Origin: Haloprofundus marisrubri
GTDB lineage: Archaea > Halobacteriota > Halobacteria > Halobacteriales > Haloferacaceae
Assembly: GCF_001469955.1 (NCBI RefSeq)
Contig: NZ_LOPU01000018.1
Location: 188,001 to 252,000 of the forward strand
DNA length: 64,000 bases
Direction: 5' to 3'
Part shown: positions 6,807 through 16,800 of the stretch, one piece after another
Position numbering within the stretch: position 1 is the first letter of the stretch
How the letters are laid out: every line of letters starts with the position of its first letter
The notes under the pieces: generated by a model
What the model saw: the letters and a program-made list of their open reading frames with translations, nothing else
Databases searched by the model: none
What the model was told of the DNA's origin: nothing
Made by a program: the position numbers and the translations under genes

Positions 6807-7496
6807 GTGGGGGTCGAGATAAAAGAGACGGAAGTCACCGAAGAACAGTTCGAGGAGATGAAGCAGTTCGTCTACGACTATCTCGCCGCCAGCGTGGAGA
6901 ACGAAGACGACGGCGGCCGAATGCGGTGGTATCCGTGGCACAGCGCCGACTACCGGTTCAACCACATCCTCAACGTCGTCGCACTCGCAACCCACATCGC
7001 CGAACGCGAAAACGCCGACGTCGACGTCGTCGCCGTCGCCTCGCTGTTTCACGACATCGCCAAACTCGACGCCGACCAGGACGTCCACGCCGAAGAAGGC
7101 GCGCGCGTCGCCCGCGAGTATCTCACCTCGCACGGCGATTTTCCCCAGTCGTTCATCGACGAGGCTTGTCACGCCATCGAGGACCACTCGTATCAGGGGC
7201 CGCTTTCGGACGTGTCGCTGGAGACACAGTGTCTCATCGAAGCCGACATCCTCGACAAAGTCGGCGCGAACGGGACGGCGCTCATGCTGCTTCGGATGGG
7301 CTACGAAGCCCGCACGCACATGGACGCCGCCGAGATGGTCGAACGCGTTCTCCAGCGCGGTGTCGACGCTTCCCGTCGCATCGAGAGCGACACCGCAGAG
7401 AGCGTCGCCCACCGCCGCCTGAAGCGCGTCAAGTGGTTCCGCGAGTGGCTCGAAGAGGAAGTCCCCGAGATGAACCACGAACGGTTCGGGTTCTGA
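6807..7496 (+). CDS. HD-domain metal-dependent phosphohydrolase
   Basis: A 229-residue cytosolic protein starting VGVEIKETEV. The HD superfamily ligands are visible: His53 in RFNHILNV, His82-Asp83 in LFHDIAKLD, and later His residues in VHAEEGARVA and CHAIEDHSY. These form the two-metal site used to hydrolyse nucleotides or phosphate esters. The C-terminal third is helical (RRLKRVKWFREWLEEE). Uncharacterised HD proteins of this size include dNTPases and 5'-nucleotidases, so the substrate is open. It is one of few genes here with an upstream SD (GGAGGTG). The ~100 nt after the stop contain no gene. Confidence 0.85.
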   Translation: MGVEIKETEVTEEQFEEMKQFVYDYLAASVENEDDGGRMRWYPWHSADYRFNHILNVVALATHIAERENADVDVVAVASLFHDIAKLDADQDVHAEEGARVAREYLTSHGDFPQSFIDEACHAIEDHSYQGPLSDVSLETQCLIEADILDKVGANGTALMLLRMGYEARTHMDAAEMVERVLQRGVDASRRIESDTAESVAHRRLKRVKWFREWLEEEVPEMNHERFGF

Positions 7497-7596
7497 GTCG
7501 GCGAAACGAACGACGAAGCCGTTTTCTTCGACCGAAGTACTCGGCCAACGGTAGCCAGCGATGGCCACCAGTCAGCATCGCTGTCGTGCTACCGAG

Positions 7597-8853
7597 TTAG
7601 TCTAGCCCTGTTCGGCCGTGTACCCGTTGTTCGAGTTCTTCAGCCACTCGTTCCGGGGCGTCGAGGTGAGCGAGTTCGATTATCTGGTTGGTGTCGTACG
7701 TCCAGTTCCGGTTGACGTGTAATCTCACTGTTCCGGTGCCGAGCAACCGACCTGTCACGCCTTTCGAGACGATGACCTTGTCGACGCGGTCGTACGGAAG
7801 CCACTGCTGCGGCGCGTCGAGCCATCGGTCGTGGGCGACGACGCCCGTCGCGTAGCAGTCGTACCGCATCGTGCCGTACCGGAGGTAGTGAGCACCCATC
7901 TGCACGGTGACCAACGCGAGAAGCACCGACCCTAACACGACTGTCGCCCGAATCGGCCCGATGGCGTTCCGAAGCAACACCCAGAGCAGAAGCACGAACA
8001 ACGTCACGACGTCGACGAGGCCGAGCAGACTCCCACCGACGCGAACTGACCGGCGGCTAGGAGTCAGTCGGCGAGTCGGTTCACTGTCCGGCACGTGTAT
8101 CGGCGAGCGGTCGACGTCAACGTCGGGCGTCCCGAACACCATCGCAGCGACTCGATTCGGTTCCCGGTCGGCGTGGTCGTACCGGTAGCTGTACAGTTCG
8201 TAGCCGGTTTTGAGGGCGACAGCGAGGAGCGCAACGGCAGTCGCACCGGCGTCGAAACCGACGGTACCGGCGTCGACAGCGCCGACGAACACGATTCCGA
8301 GAAGCCACACGGCGATGAGTTGTCTCGTCGGAACGCCGGTAGCGACGAGTGCGGTTATCTGTCGATACCGCTCGCCGTGCAGATAGTCGTCTCTGAACTC
8401 GCTGGCACGGGTGACGAACAATCCGACTGCGCCGAGCAGCATCGATACCCCGGTCGTGAGCGTCAGCGGCGCACCGATATCGAGCACGCCGAAGAACACG
8501 ACACCGGTGACGAGCCACAGCGGCAACCAGACGGCCACACAGACGACCGCAACCGGAACGTTTCGCGGGTACACCGGCGGGAGTCTACTGTCGACGCGAA
8601 CGCCGCCGCGTTTCTCGAACAGGTCTTCGAAGGGAAACGACGAGTCGGCAAGTTGCTGGCTGATTGTCCCTTCGGCGAACAGTGCTTTCGGCCCCGCAAA
8701 GAACATCGTGACACCGACTTCGAACCAGTACAGCGTCAACAGCAGTCCGACGCTCCAGTCGAACGCGAGTACGCCGACGGCGGGAATCAGGTTCGCAACG
8801 ACGAGAAGCGCCCGCGACGTACTGCCGTCGGAGTCGACCGGGTCGGGTCGCAT
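7597..8853 (-). CDS. DUF6498-like membrane protein with C-terminal PH-like domain
   Basis: A 418-residue protein. Residues 10-210 hold six or so membrane segments and the phrase LLLTLYWFEVGVTMFF, matching what I recall of the DUF6498 family. Residues 285-330 contain two more spans. The last ~90 residues are soluble and resemble a bacterial PH (YdbS-type) domain: an RYDCYATGVV strand, WLPYDRVDKVIV and a GTGTVRLHV hairpin, ending in a helix. The fusion of a multi-span module to a PH-like domain suggests a membrane-surface binding role, but the function is unknown. Confidence 0.65.
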   Translation of the reverse strand: MRPDPVDSDGSTSRALLVVANLIPAVGVLAFDWSVGLLLTLYWFEVGVTMFFAGPKALFAEGTISQQLADSSFPFEDLFEKRGGVRVDSRLPPVYPRNVPVAVVCVAVWLPLWLVTGVVFFGVLDIGAPLTLTTGVSMLLGAVGLFVTRASEFRDDYLHGERYRQITALVATGVPTRQLIAVWLLGIVFVGAVDAGTVGFDAGATAVALLAVALKTGYELYSYRYDHADREPNRVAAMVFGTPDVDVDRSPIHVPDSEPTRRLTPSRRSVRVGGSLLGLVDVVTLFVLLLWVLLRNAIGPIRATVVLGSVLLALVTVQMGAHYLRYGTMRYDCYATGVVAHDRWLDAPQQWLPYDRVDKVIVSKGVTGRLLGTGTVRLHVNRNWTYDTNQIIELAHLDAPERVAEELEQRVHGRTGLD

Positions 8854-8930
8854 CGACCGGTGATTCGCACGACGAGGTTAGGAGCGTTCGGATAGGTACG
8901 ATTCGTCGACAGTTTTAGCCGAGGTGACGC

Positions 8931-9923
8931 TCAGATGGTGTCCAACACGCCCAGCACGCGTTCTTCGGCGTCGCGTCCGGGGTCGTGTTCTGCGCCGTCA
9001 CGGTCGCTCTCGCGGTGTTCTTTCATCGTCCGGCGCATCGCTTCGTCGACGGGCGTCGACTCCCAGCCCAACGAGGCAAGCTTGTTCGTGTCGAGAACGT
9101 GCGGGTACGGTCGGTAGAGAATGAAGTCCGTCGGTTCGAGGTCCGCGGCCGCGAGTTCGCGTTCGCCCGCGTGAACGACCTCTATCTCGGTGTCTGCGGC
9201 GTCGGCGATAACTTCGAGCATCTCTTCGAGCGTGACGAGTCGCTGGTCGCCGACGTTGTACGCCTCGCCGGGTTCGCCCGATTCGGCGACGATTCGGAGC
9301 GCGCTCGCCACGTCCTCGACGTACGCGCGGTGCCAGATGTTCGTCCCGTCGCCCGGGACGATGACGCGGTCGTAGGTGTCGACGCGCTCTAACCAGTAGT
9401 CGAGGCGCTCGGTGTAGTCGTGCGGGCCGTAGACGATACACGGCCGGACCGAAGTGGCGTTAACGCCATTTTCTGCGGCTTCGAAGATAACCCGGTCGCC
9501 CTCGGCTTTCCGGGGACCGTAGCTCTCGGCGGAGTCGTCCTCGGCCTGCTCGGCCGTGCAGTCACAGAGTTCGGTGACGCCCTCGCGCTTGGGTATCTCC
9601 TCGTTGCCGTAGGCGCTGCCGCTGGAGATGTAGACGTAGCCGTCGACGTCGGCGAACACGTCGACCGCCTCCTCTACCTCCTTGGGTTTGTACGCGACGC
9701 AGTCGACGACGATGTTCGGCTCCGCTTCGTCGCGGGCGCGTTCGAGGTCCTCGCGGTTCGTCCGGTCGCCTTCAACCCGGCTGACTCGGTCGTTTTCCGC
9801 GAAGGGGTTCTCGTGGTTGCCGCGGTTGAAAATGGTGACCTCGTAACCGTTCTCCAGAAGGTCGTCGACGACGTGTCTGCCGATAAAGCGCGTCCCGCCG
9901 ACGACGAGTGCTGAGTCGCTCAT
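8931..9923 (-). CDS. NAD-dependent epimerase/dehydratase (extended SDR), paralogue 1
   Basis: A 330-residue extended short-chain dehydrogenase. The N-terminus VVGGTRFIGRHVVDDLL is the Rossmann dinucleotide loop. VYISSGSAYGNEE supplies the catalytic Ser region. SYGPRKAEGDRV gives the YxxxK pair, and VRPCIVYGPHDYTER follows. Such enzymes act on nucleotide sugars or similar substrates; the FIGRHVV type is also seen in CSP41-like proteins. The C-terminus is acidic and variable. A close paralogue lies at 10646-11647, with a GNAT gene between them. Confidence 0.85.
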   Translation of the reverse strand: MSDSALVVGGTRFIGRHVVDDLLENGYEVTIFNRGNHENPFAENDRVSRVEGDRTNREDLERARDEAEPNIVVDCVAYKPKEVEEAVDVFADVDGYVYISSGSAYGNEEIPKREGVTELCDCTAEQAEDDSAESYGPRKAEGDRVIFEAAENGVNATSVRPCIVYGPHDYTERLDYWLERVDTYDRVIVPGDGTNIWHRAYVEDVASALRIVAESGEPGEAYNVGDQRLVTLEEMLEVIADAADTEIEVVHAGERELAAADLEPTDFILYRPYPHVLDTNKLASLGWESTPVDEAMRRTMKEHRESDRDGAEHDPGRDAEERVLGVLDTI

Positions 9924-10054
9924 GTCGGTTCTCGGTCGGTGCGGCGGGATGAAAAGTGTACGAGTGCCGGTCCGATTGGCCGTGATTAGGTGTGGTGTGT
10001 AGTCTTTTCACACCATACGACAACGCTCATCTATCAGGCAGCCAACCGAACTGT

Positions 10055-10645
10055 GTGTTCCCGACTGAAATCGATACCGACCGCCTCCGACTCGTCAGAT
10101 GCTGCCGAGAGAATCTGCCCGCAAGAGAACTCTATCGATACATCGGCCACGACGCCCCGAATGCTGACGAACTCAGCCGATACACGATGTGGGACCCGCA
10201 TCGAACGCTCAAAGAGGCACACGACTACTTGACTGACATCGAAGCGCAGTGGAACGAGCGAGAACAGGCGACCTACATCGTCCATTCGAAAGAGGCTGGC
10301 GACGAGTTCGCCGGTGTCACGAATCTCCATCTCGGCTGGAAACGCCGTTCGGCGGAACTCGGCATCTGGCTCCGCAAGCCGTACTGGGGCCGCGGTTACT
10401 CCGGCGAACGCGCCGCGGCGTTGCTTGAACTCGCGTTCGAGCGGTTGGGCCTGAAACTCGTCGGTGCGGCCCACCAAGACGGCAACGAAAAGTCGAGACA
10501 AGCCATCGAACGCTATATCGACGAACACGGCGGTCAGTACGATGGTGTTCTCCGCAACTGGATTCTGAAGGGCGACGAAGTGAGAGACCTCCACCGCTAC
10601 ACCGTCTCGTGGGAACAGTACGAGGAGGCGCGTCAGTCCGCCTGA
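10055..10645 (+). CDS. GNAT-family N-acetyltransferase (RimJ/RimL type)
   Basis: A 196-residue protein when started at the GTG at 10055 (VFPTEIDTDRLRLVR). ATG/GTG options up to 9992 exist but give an unconvincing N-terminus. IDTDRLRLV is the first strand of RimJ/RimL-type acetyltransferases. YWGRGYSGERAA is the acetyl-CoA pyrophosphate-binding loop, and GNEKSRQAIER is the conserved motif B helix. It could acetylate protein N-termini or small amines. Its TGA directly abuts the stop codon of the convergent epimerase gene, with no intervening base. Confidence 0.82.
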   Translation: MFPTEIDTDRLRLVRCCRENLPARELYRYIGHDAPNADELSRYTMWDPHRTLKEAHDYLTDIEAQWNEREQATYIVHSKEAGDEFAGVTNLHLGWKRRSAELGIWLRKPYWGRGYSGERAAALLELAFERLGLKLVGAAHQDGNEKSRQAIERYIDEHGGQYDGVLRNWILKGDEVRDLHRYTVSWEQYEEARQSA

Positions 10646-11647
10646 TTAGAAGTCGGAGGAGTCCATCTCGCCAATCGCGTCCAGCACCTGCTCCTCGTCT
10701 CCTCTCGCCGGTCCGTTTTCCGAACCATCGCGGCCGTTTTCGACGTGTGCGGTCGCCGTCTCCGCGACGGCCTCGGCTTTCGGCGTCGACTCCCAGCCCA
10801 ACGAAGCGAGTTTCTCCGTCGAGACGAGCATCGGCTGTGGCGTGTAGAGCGGGAACTCCGTCGGATCCAAGCCACCGTCCGCCAACTCCCGCTCGCTCGC
10901 TTCGACGACCTCGACCTCCGTATCGAGCGCGTCCGCGACGAGTTCCAACGACTCCGACAGCGAGAACGCGTTTCTGTCGGCGACGTTGTACGCCTCGCCC
11001 GGTTTGCCCGACTCGGCGACGATACGGAGCGCGCTCGCCACGTCTTCGACGTACGAGCGGTGGAGGAGGCTGCCGCCGTCTCCGGGGACCAAAACTCGGT
11101 CGTACTCGGCGACGCGGCCGACCCAGTAGGCGAAGCGCTCGGTGTAGTCGTGTGGGCCGTAGACCAGCATCGGCCGGACTGCCATCGCCTCGACGCCTTC
11201 GGCGGCCGCGACGGCGACTGCTCTGTCACCCTCGGCTTTCCGGGGGCCGTAGCTCTCGGCGGAGTCGTCTTCGGCTTGCTCGGACGTACACTCGTGAATC
11301 GGCGTTTCGTCCTCTCGCATCGGAACGTCGGGGCGGGCGTACGCGCTCCCACTGGAGACGTAGACGTAGCGAGCGTCCGAGAAGACCTCCGTCGCGGCCT
11401 CTACTTCTTTGGGTTGGTACGCACAGAAGTCGATGACTACGTCGGGGTCGACCTCGGCTGCCGCCGATTCGAGCGCCTCGCGGTCGGTCCGGTCGCCGGG
11501 GATGTGTGAGACGCCTCCGCGACCCGCGAATGGGTCGTCGTGGGTGCCGCGGGTGAACGTCGTCACGTCGTAGTCGTGTGCGAGTAGTTCCTCGACGGTG
11601 TGGCGACCGATGAAACGCGTGCCGCCGATACAGAGAGCGGTTTTCAT
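10646..11647 (-). CDS. NAD-dependent epimerase/dehydratase (extended SDR), paralogue 2
   Basis: A 333-residue paralogue of the enzyme at 8931-9923. Shared landmarks are CIGGTRFIGRHTVEELL at the N-terminus, CTSEQAEDDSAESYGPRK, VYGPHDYTERFAYW, RSYVEDVASALRIVAESG and KLASLGWESTP near the end. The Rossmann loop and YxxxK are intact. The ATG at 11647 is used because the frame upstream is a GC-rich read-through. The two copies differ mainly in the ~30 residues of the acidic tail and in the strands after residue 60. They probably act on related substrates. Confidence 0.85.
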   Translation of the reverse strand: MKTALCIGGTRFIGRHTVEELLAHDYDVTTFTRGTHDDPFAGRGGVSHIPGDRTDREALESAAAEVDPDVVIDFCAYQPKEVEAATEVFSDARYVYVSSGSAYARPDVPMREDETPIHECTSEQAEDDSAESYGPRKAEGDRAVAVAAAEGVEAMAVRPMLVYGPHDYTERFAYWVGRVAEYDRVLVPGDGGSLLHRSYVEDVASALRIVAESGKPGEAYNVADRNAFSLSESLELVADALDTEVEVVEASERELADGGLDPTEFPLYTPQPMLVSTEKLASLGWESTPKAEAVAETATAHVENGRDGSENGPARGDEEQVLDAIGEMDSSDF

Positions 11648-11809
11648 ATGTTCTGCTCTCGCAGAGGTGCGCGAAAAGCGTACCTCAATCGGAATCGCCG
11701 GTACGCGTGAGGAAAGCGACGTGGCCCCCATCAGGCCGCTCCGGTGGGGCGGTGGACGGACGGGCCGACTCGGAGGCGCTCACCGCCCGTGAGCGCCGAT
11801 ATCTCTCCG

Positions 11810-12292
11810 TCAGCCCTCGAACGGGTCCTCGTAGTCGTTGCGGACGAAGTAGCGAACCCAGTTACCGTACGTCCGGTCGCCGGGGTGGTCTGCGACCTGC
11901 TCGTACTGGACGATACCGTCCTCGTCGATAACGTACGTCGCCGCGATACCGGTCAGGCCGTGACTCGTCTGCTCGGTGCCGCTGTACTTCTCGACGGCCT
12001 CGCCGTCGGGGTCCGCCAGCAGTTGCACGTCGAGGTCGTAGCGGTCGCGCATCTCGGTGACCGGGCCGATGGAGTCGGTAACTATCGGGAGCACGTCGAC
12101 GCCGTCGTTGAACCAGAGGTCGTAGGACACTTCGCTGAACGTCTGTAGCTGTTCGGCGCAGAAGCTACACCAGTGACCGCGGTTCACGAGGACGACGGTC
12201 GGTCCGGAGTCGAGCGTCTCCGAGAGGGAAACGGACTCGCCTGCTGTACTCTGCAACTCGAAGTCGGGTGCGTCGTCGCCGACGGTTGGCAT
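11810..12292 (-). CDS. Peroxiredoxin-like AhpC/TSA family protein
   Basis: A 160-residue thioredoxin-fold protein beginning MPTVGDDAPDFELQSTAGES, the standard AhpC/TSA opening. The active site reads NRGHWCSFCAEQL, a WCxxC motif with peroxidatic and resolving Cys two residues apart. AATYVIDEDGIVQYEQV near the end is the cis-Pro-region equivalent. It likely reduces peroxides in the cytosol. The start is set at 12292, because the preceding 19 codons of open frame are Arg/Pro-rich noise. Confidence 0.85.
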   Translation of the reverse strand: MPTVGDDAPDFELQSTAGESVSLSETLDSGPTVVLVNRGHWCSFCAEQLQTFSEVSYDLWFNDGVDVLPIVTDSIGPVTEMRDRYDLDVQLLADPDGEAVEKYSGTEQTSHGLTGIAATYVIDEDGIVQYEQVADHPGDRTYGNWVRYFVRNDYEDPFEG

Positions 12293-12364
12293 ACTACACA
12301 GAAGGGACGGCACTCGTAAAATCACGGGCCGGGCGGGTGGGGCGAGCACACGCGCCCGGTGGTT

Positions 12365-12790
12365 TTAACTGTCCGATGCGACCGCCAGAAGCGAACGGAG
12401 ACTCACCGCCTGTGCTTCGAACTCGGCGATGTGTAACTCGTCGGTGGTGAGGATAACCCCGTGGTTCTCGACGAGTACCCGGCAGAGGAACCCCTTCGAG
12501 AACACGCGAATAGTGAACTCGTACTCGCCGATATCGGGTTCGCTCGCAGGTTCGTCGCCGAGTTCGTTGTAGGTCTCACGCGCGTCGAAGCCGAGTCGCT
12601 CGTTCTCGACCAGCGGTTCTTTTACCGCGCGAGCACGCTCCTTGTCGTCCCCGTAGAGGTCAGACCGCAGGTACATCAACTCGAACTCGTCGGGAGTGAA
12701 GTAGATGACACTGCGAAGTGCGTCACCGAGGCCGGTGCGCGCGAGGTACACGATGCCGTCTCTGAGGTCGTCTGATGGCTGTGTGGCCAT
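12365..12790 (-). CDS. Conserved haloarchaeal protein of unknown function
   Basis: 141 residues, acidic, with no membrane span. The N-terminus reads DDLRDGIVYLARTGLGDALRSV, then VIYFTPDEFELMYLRSDLYG, and later VFSKGFLCRVLVENHGVIL, which suggests a mixed alpha/beta fold. I recognise the pattern as a haloarchaeal hypothetical family (similar to proteins called DUF7522) but cannot name a function. Two TATA-like elements (12794-12802 and 12810-12816) precede the ATG at 12790; only the second has normal spacing for a leaderless mRNA. Confidence 0.65.
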   Translation of the reverse strand: MATQPSDDLRDGIVYLARTGLGDALRSVIYFTPDEFELMYLRSDLYGDDKERARAVKEPLVENERLGFDARETYNELGDEPASEPDIGEYEFTIRVFSKGFLCRVLVENHGVILTTDELHIAEFEAQAVSLRSLLAVASDS

Positions 12791-12862
12791 ATGTACTATA
12801 AGTGAGGTGCCATATCAAGTTCTCTCTGAGCGGGTCGGGAGGCGTACACCGTCTCGAAGGAA

Positions 12863-13645
12863 CTACCGCCCTCCGGCGTTCGAGCCGCTCGTGTTGCCGT
12901 TCGACCCATCCGAACCGTTCGACGACAGTTTCGTCACGCCGTCGTAGAACGCGGTACCGCCCGAGGCGAGATACGCGAAGAAGCCGATGCCGCCACTGTC
13001 GTACTGCGAGTCGTTTCCGGAGAACTGCGTGAGTTGGTTGTTGTTCGCTCCGAGCAGCCGAACCGTGTGGGACCCCGACTCACCCCACTGGACGACGACA
13101 CGGTACCAGCGGTTCTGCTGCAGCGAGAACCCGGAGTTCGAGACGCCCAGTAGTTCCTTGGTCCCGCTGACCTCACGATAGAGGAAGATGCTGTTACCGG
13201 GGTACTGTATCTTCACGTAGTACATGTTGTTCGGGTCGCTGACCGCGTAGCCGAAGTTGAGCGTATCCGCCCCACCGGTCGCCCGAACCCAGTACGAGAA
13301 GGTGTCGCCGGCCGTCGGACTCTCCGGTAGCGACGACGCGAACAGTTGCCCGTCGACGCCTTGGACTCGCAACGACTGTCCGCCGGACCGAGAGACGTTC
13401 TGCGTTATCGAGATTCCGGGCCTCCCATTGGCGAACTGATACCGGTTAGTCAGTTGCTGGCCGCCGTACTCGAAGTCCTCGACGACGATTTGCTGTTGTT
13501 GCTGTTGGGCCGCTGCCGACCCGCCGAACAGCGGGACGCCGACTACCGAGAGCCCTGAAGCGACCCCGAGCGTTTTGAGTGCGTCACGGCGTCGAACTAC
13601 CCGGCTGGCCGAATCGGCAGGAGTATCGTTTTTTTCCATCGCCAT
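12863..13645 (-). CDS. Tat-exported protein with LamG/concanavalin-like domain
   Basis: A 260-residue precursor starting MAMEKNDTPADS. A Tat signal, VVRRRDALKTLGVASG (residues about 15-30), is followed by a hydrophobic stretch ending GGSAAAQQQQQQ. The mature domain (about residues 55-245) has the jelly-roll pattern of LamG or family-16-like lectin folds: VEDFEYGGQQL, GDTFSYWVRATGG, RWYRVVVQWGESG and a closing FYDGVTKLS. No catalytic residues can be assigned; sugar binding at the cell surface is plausible. A strong TATA box lies 25 nt before ATG 13645, which fixes the start. Confidence 0.75.
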   Translation of the reverse strand: MAMEKNDTPADSASRVVRRRDALKTLGVASGLSVVGVPLFGGSAAAQQQQQQIVVEDFEYGGQQLTNRYQFANGRPGISITQNVSRSGGQSLRVQGVDGQLFASSLPESPTAGDTFSYWVRATGGADTLNFGYAVSDPNNMYYVKIQYPGNSIFLYREVSGTKELLGVSNSGFSLQQNRWYRVVVQWGESGSHTVRLLGANNNQLTQFSGNDSQYDSGGIGFFAYLASGGTAFYDGVTKLSSNGSDGSNGNTSGSNAGGR

Positions 13646-13665
13646 GGCATCCGACAGTACGACAT

Positions 13666-13674
13666 AGTATAAAT
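13666..13674 (-). promoter_or_regulatory. TATA box for the LamG-like gene
   Basis: ATTTATACT on the minus strand, centred near 13670, 25 nt upstream of ATG 13645. The flanks are AT-rich. It predicts a leaderless transcript. Confidence 0.6.
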
Positions 13675-13845
13675 CCAATTCAGAATAATGACATATTCTG
13701 GAACCAAAGTCGCTCGCCGCTGTGAGAAGTTCAACTGACAAATCCGATACCGGGAGACATACGGAGAGACGAGTCACTCCGGACCTGCGACCGGTTTTTG
13801 AGCCCGCGAAAAGAAATCCGCCTCGCACGGTCGATTGCGACCGTC

Positions 13846-16800
13846 TCAGTCGTCGCTCTGTGCGACTTCCCGTTCGAGACTGGTGTTTTCGACCGAGCCT
13901 GCAGGTGCGGGCAGTTCCTCGCGCACGTCGGCGCGACCCTCCTCGGCGATGACCTCCGCGTACGCGTCCGGCATCACCTTCACGAAGTTCTGGACCTCGG
14001 TCGGCCAGTCGCCGAGCAGCGTCTCCGCGCGCTCACTTGCGGCGTAGTCGGCGTGGTTTTCGACGAGGCGGCGGAGCATCGCTTCGTCCGTCTCTTCGAG
14101 GTCGTCCGACAGCGACACCATCCCGGTGTTCGCCTTCCCGTCGAGTTCGTCGTCGGGGTCGTAGACGTAGGCGACGCCGCCGGACATCCCCGCCGCGAAG
14201 TTCCGTCCGGTGTCGCCGAGTACGGCGACGACACCGCCGGTCATGTACTCACAGCCGTGGTCGCCGACGCCTTCGACGACGGCTTTCACGCCGGAGTTGC
14301 GGACGGCGAAGCGTTCGCCCGCGACGCCGTTGACGTACATCTCGCCCTGCGTCGCGCCGTACAGCGCGACGTTGCCGATGAGGACGTTCTCGTCGGGCTT
14401 GTAACCGGCTTCCGCGGGCGTCTCGACGACGACTTTCCCGCCGGAGAGTCCCTTCCCGACGTAGTCGTTGGCCGCGCCGGTGAGACGCATCGTCACGCCC
14501 GAGGCGAGGAACGCGCCGAAACTCTGCCCGGCGACGCCGTCGAACTCGCAGGCGATGGTGTCGTCGGAGAGGCCTTCGCCGCCGTAGACGTTCGAGATGC
14601 GGTTCGACAGCATCGCGCCGACCGCCCGGTCGACGTTCGATATCTCGTGGCGCAGTTGGACGGGTTCACCGTCGTCCAGCGCCGGTTGCGCCTCGTCGAT
14701 GAGTTGGCGGTCCAGTTGCGTGTCGAGGTCCGAGTGCGACTGCTTTTGGGTTTTGCGACGCTGGTCGCCCGCCGGTTGTGCGAGCACCGCCGAGAGGTCC
14801 AGATGCTTGGCTTTCTCGTGGTCGGTGTCGACCTGCTGGAGGTACGTTGGTCGACCAATCATCTCGTCGACCGTCTCGAAGCCGAGTTCGGCCATGATTT
14901 CGCGCAGTTCCTGGGCGATGAACGTCATGTAGTTGATGACGTGGTCGGGTTGGCCGGGGAAGCGGTTCCGCAGGTTCTCTCTTTGGGTGGCGACGCCTAC
15001 CGGACAGGTGTTCTCGTGGCACTGCCGGGCCATCACACAGCCTGCGGTGACGAGCGACGCCGTCCCGAAGATGTACTCTTCGGCACCCAGAAGCGCCGCG
15101 ATAGCCACGTCGCGGCCGGTTTTCATCCCGCCGTCGGTGGAGACACGAATCCGGTCGCGCAGGCCCGTCGCACAGAGCATCTGGTTGGCCTCCGCGAGAC
15201 CGAGTTCCCACGGCAGTCCGGCGTTTTTGATGCTCGTCTTCGGCGACGCGCCGGTGCCGCCGGAGTCGCCGGAGATGTGGACGACATCTGCATTTGCTTT
15301 CGCCACGCCCGCGGCGATAGTGCCGATACCCGCCTCGGAGACGAGTTTGACGTTGATGTCGGCGTTTTCGTTTGCGACCTTCAGGTCGTGGATGAGCTGT
15401 TTGAGGTCCTCGATGGAGTAGATGTCGTGCAGCGGCGGCGGCGAGATGAGACCGACGCCCGGCGTCGAGTAGCGGACGTGCGCAATCATCTCGTTGACCT
15501 TCTTGCCGGGGAGATGGCCGCCCTCGCCGGGTTTCGACCCTTGGGCCATCTTGATTTGTAGCTCGTCGGCCGACGAGAGGTAGTGGCTCGTGACGCCGAA
15601 GCGACCGGAGGCGACCTGCTTGACGTTGCACTCCTTCTCGGTACCGAAGCGCTCTGGCGGTTCACCGCCCTCTCCGGAGTTCGACTTCCCGCCGATGCGG
15701 TTCATCGCAATCGAGTTGTTCTCGTGGGCTTCGGGAGACAGAGAGCCGAGACTCATCGCGGCCGTCGAGAAGCGTTTCACTATCTCCTCGACCGGTTCGA
15801 CGTCGTCGATAGGAATCGGCTCGCGGTCGGAGTCGAACTCCAGCAGGCCGCGAAGCGTCTGCAACTCCTCGCTCTGGTCGTTGACGAGTTCGGCGAACTC
15901 CTGGTACGTCTCGTAGTTGCCGGAGCGGACGGCCCGCTGAAGCGCGCCGACCGTCTTCGGGTTCCACTGGTGGTGGATGCCCGACGAGCGGTTCTCGTAC
16001 TCGCCTTGGACTTCGAGTTTCGGGTCGTCGCCGAAGCCGACGGTGTGCCGCGTGAGTAGGTCCGCCTCTATCTGGTCCATCCCGATACCTTCGGTGCGAA
16101 TCTCGGTGCCCTCGAAGTACTCGCGGACGAACGCCGAGGAGAGGCCGACAGCTTCGAAGATTTGGGCACCACGGTAGCTCTCGACCGTCGAGATTCCCAT
16201 CTTCGCCATCGTCTTCAGTAGGCCGTCTTCGAGCGCCTTCGTGTACGCGGTGATGGCCGCCTCGGGGTCCGCGCCGTCGGGGCCGGCGACGATGTCCTCG
16301 ATGGTCTGGTACGCGAGGTACGGGTTGACCGCGCCCGCGCCGTAGCCGACGAGCGTTGCGAGGTGGTGGACTTCGCGCGGGTCGCCCGACTCGACGACGA
16401 GACCGGCGCGGTTACGCAGGCCGTTTCTGACGAGGCTGTGGTGGACCGCGCCGGTCGCCAGCAGGCTGGGAATCGGTACTCGATTCGCTCCGGCCGCACG
16501 GTCCGAGAGGACGACGATGTCCGCGCCGCCTTCGATGGCGTCGCGCGCCTCGTCACGGAGGCGTTCGACGGCGTCTTCGAGCTCCGTGTCGCCGCGCTCG
16601 TACGTCATGTCGAGCGTCTCGCTGCGCAACCCCTCGCTCCCGTCGAGGGCTTTGATTCCGGCCGTCTCCTCGTCGGTGACGACGGGCGAGTCGAGGACGA
16701 GTTGGCGGGCGTGTTCGGACGACTCGGCGAGCATGTTGCGCTGGTTGCCGAGGCGGGATTCGAGACTCGTCACCAGTTTCTCGCGGATGTAGTCGATAGG

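Noticed and set aside
13798-15561. Long open frame on the plus strand opposite gltB (587 codons)
   Set aside because: GC-rich antisense shadow: Val/Arg/Asp-rich, no domain, lies wholly within a certain gene.
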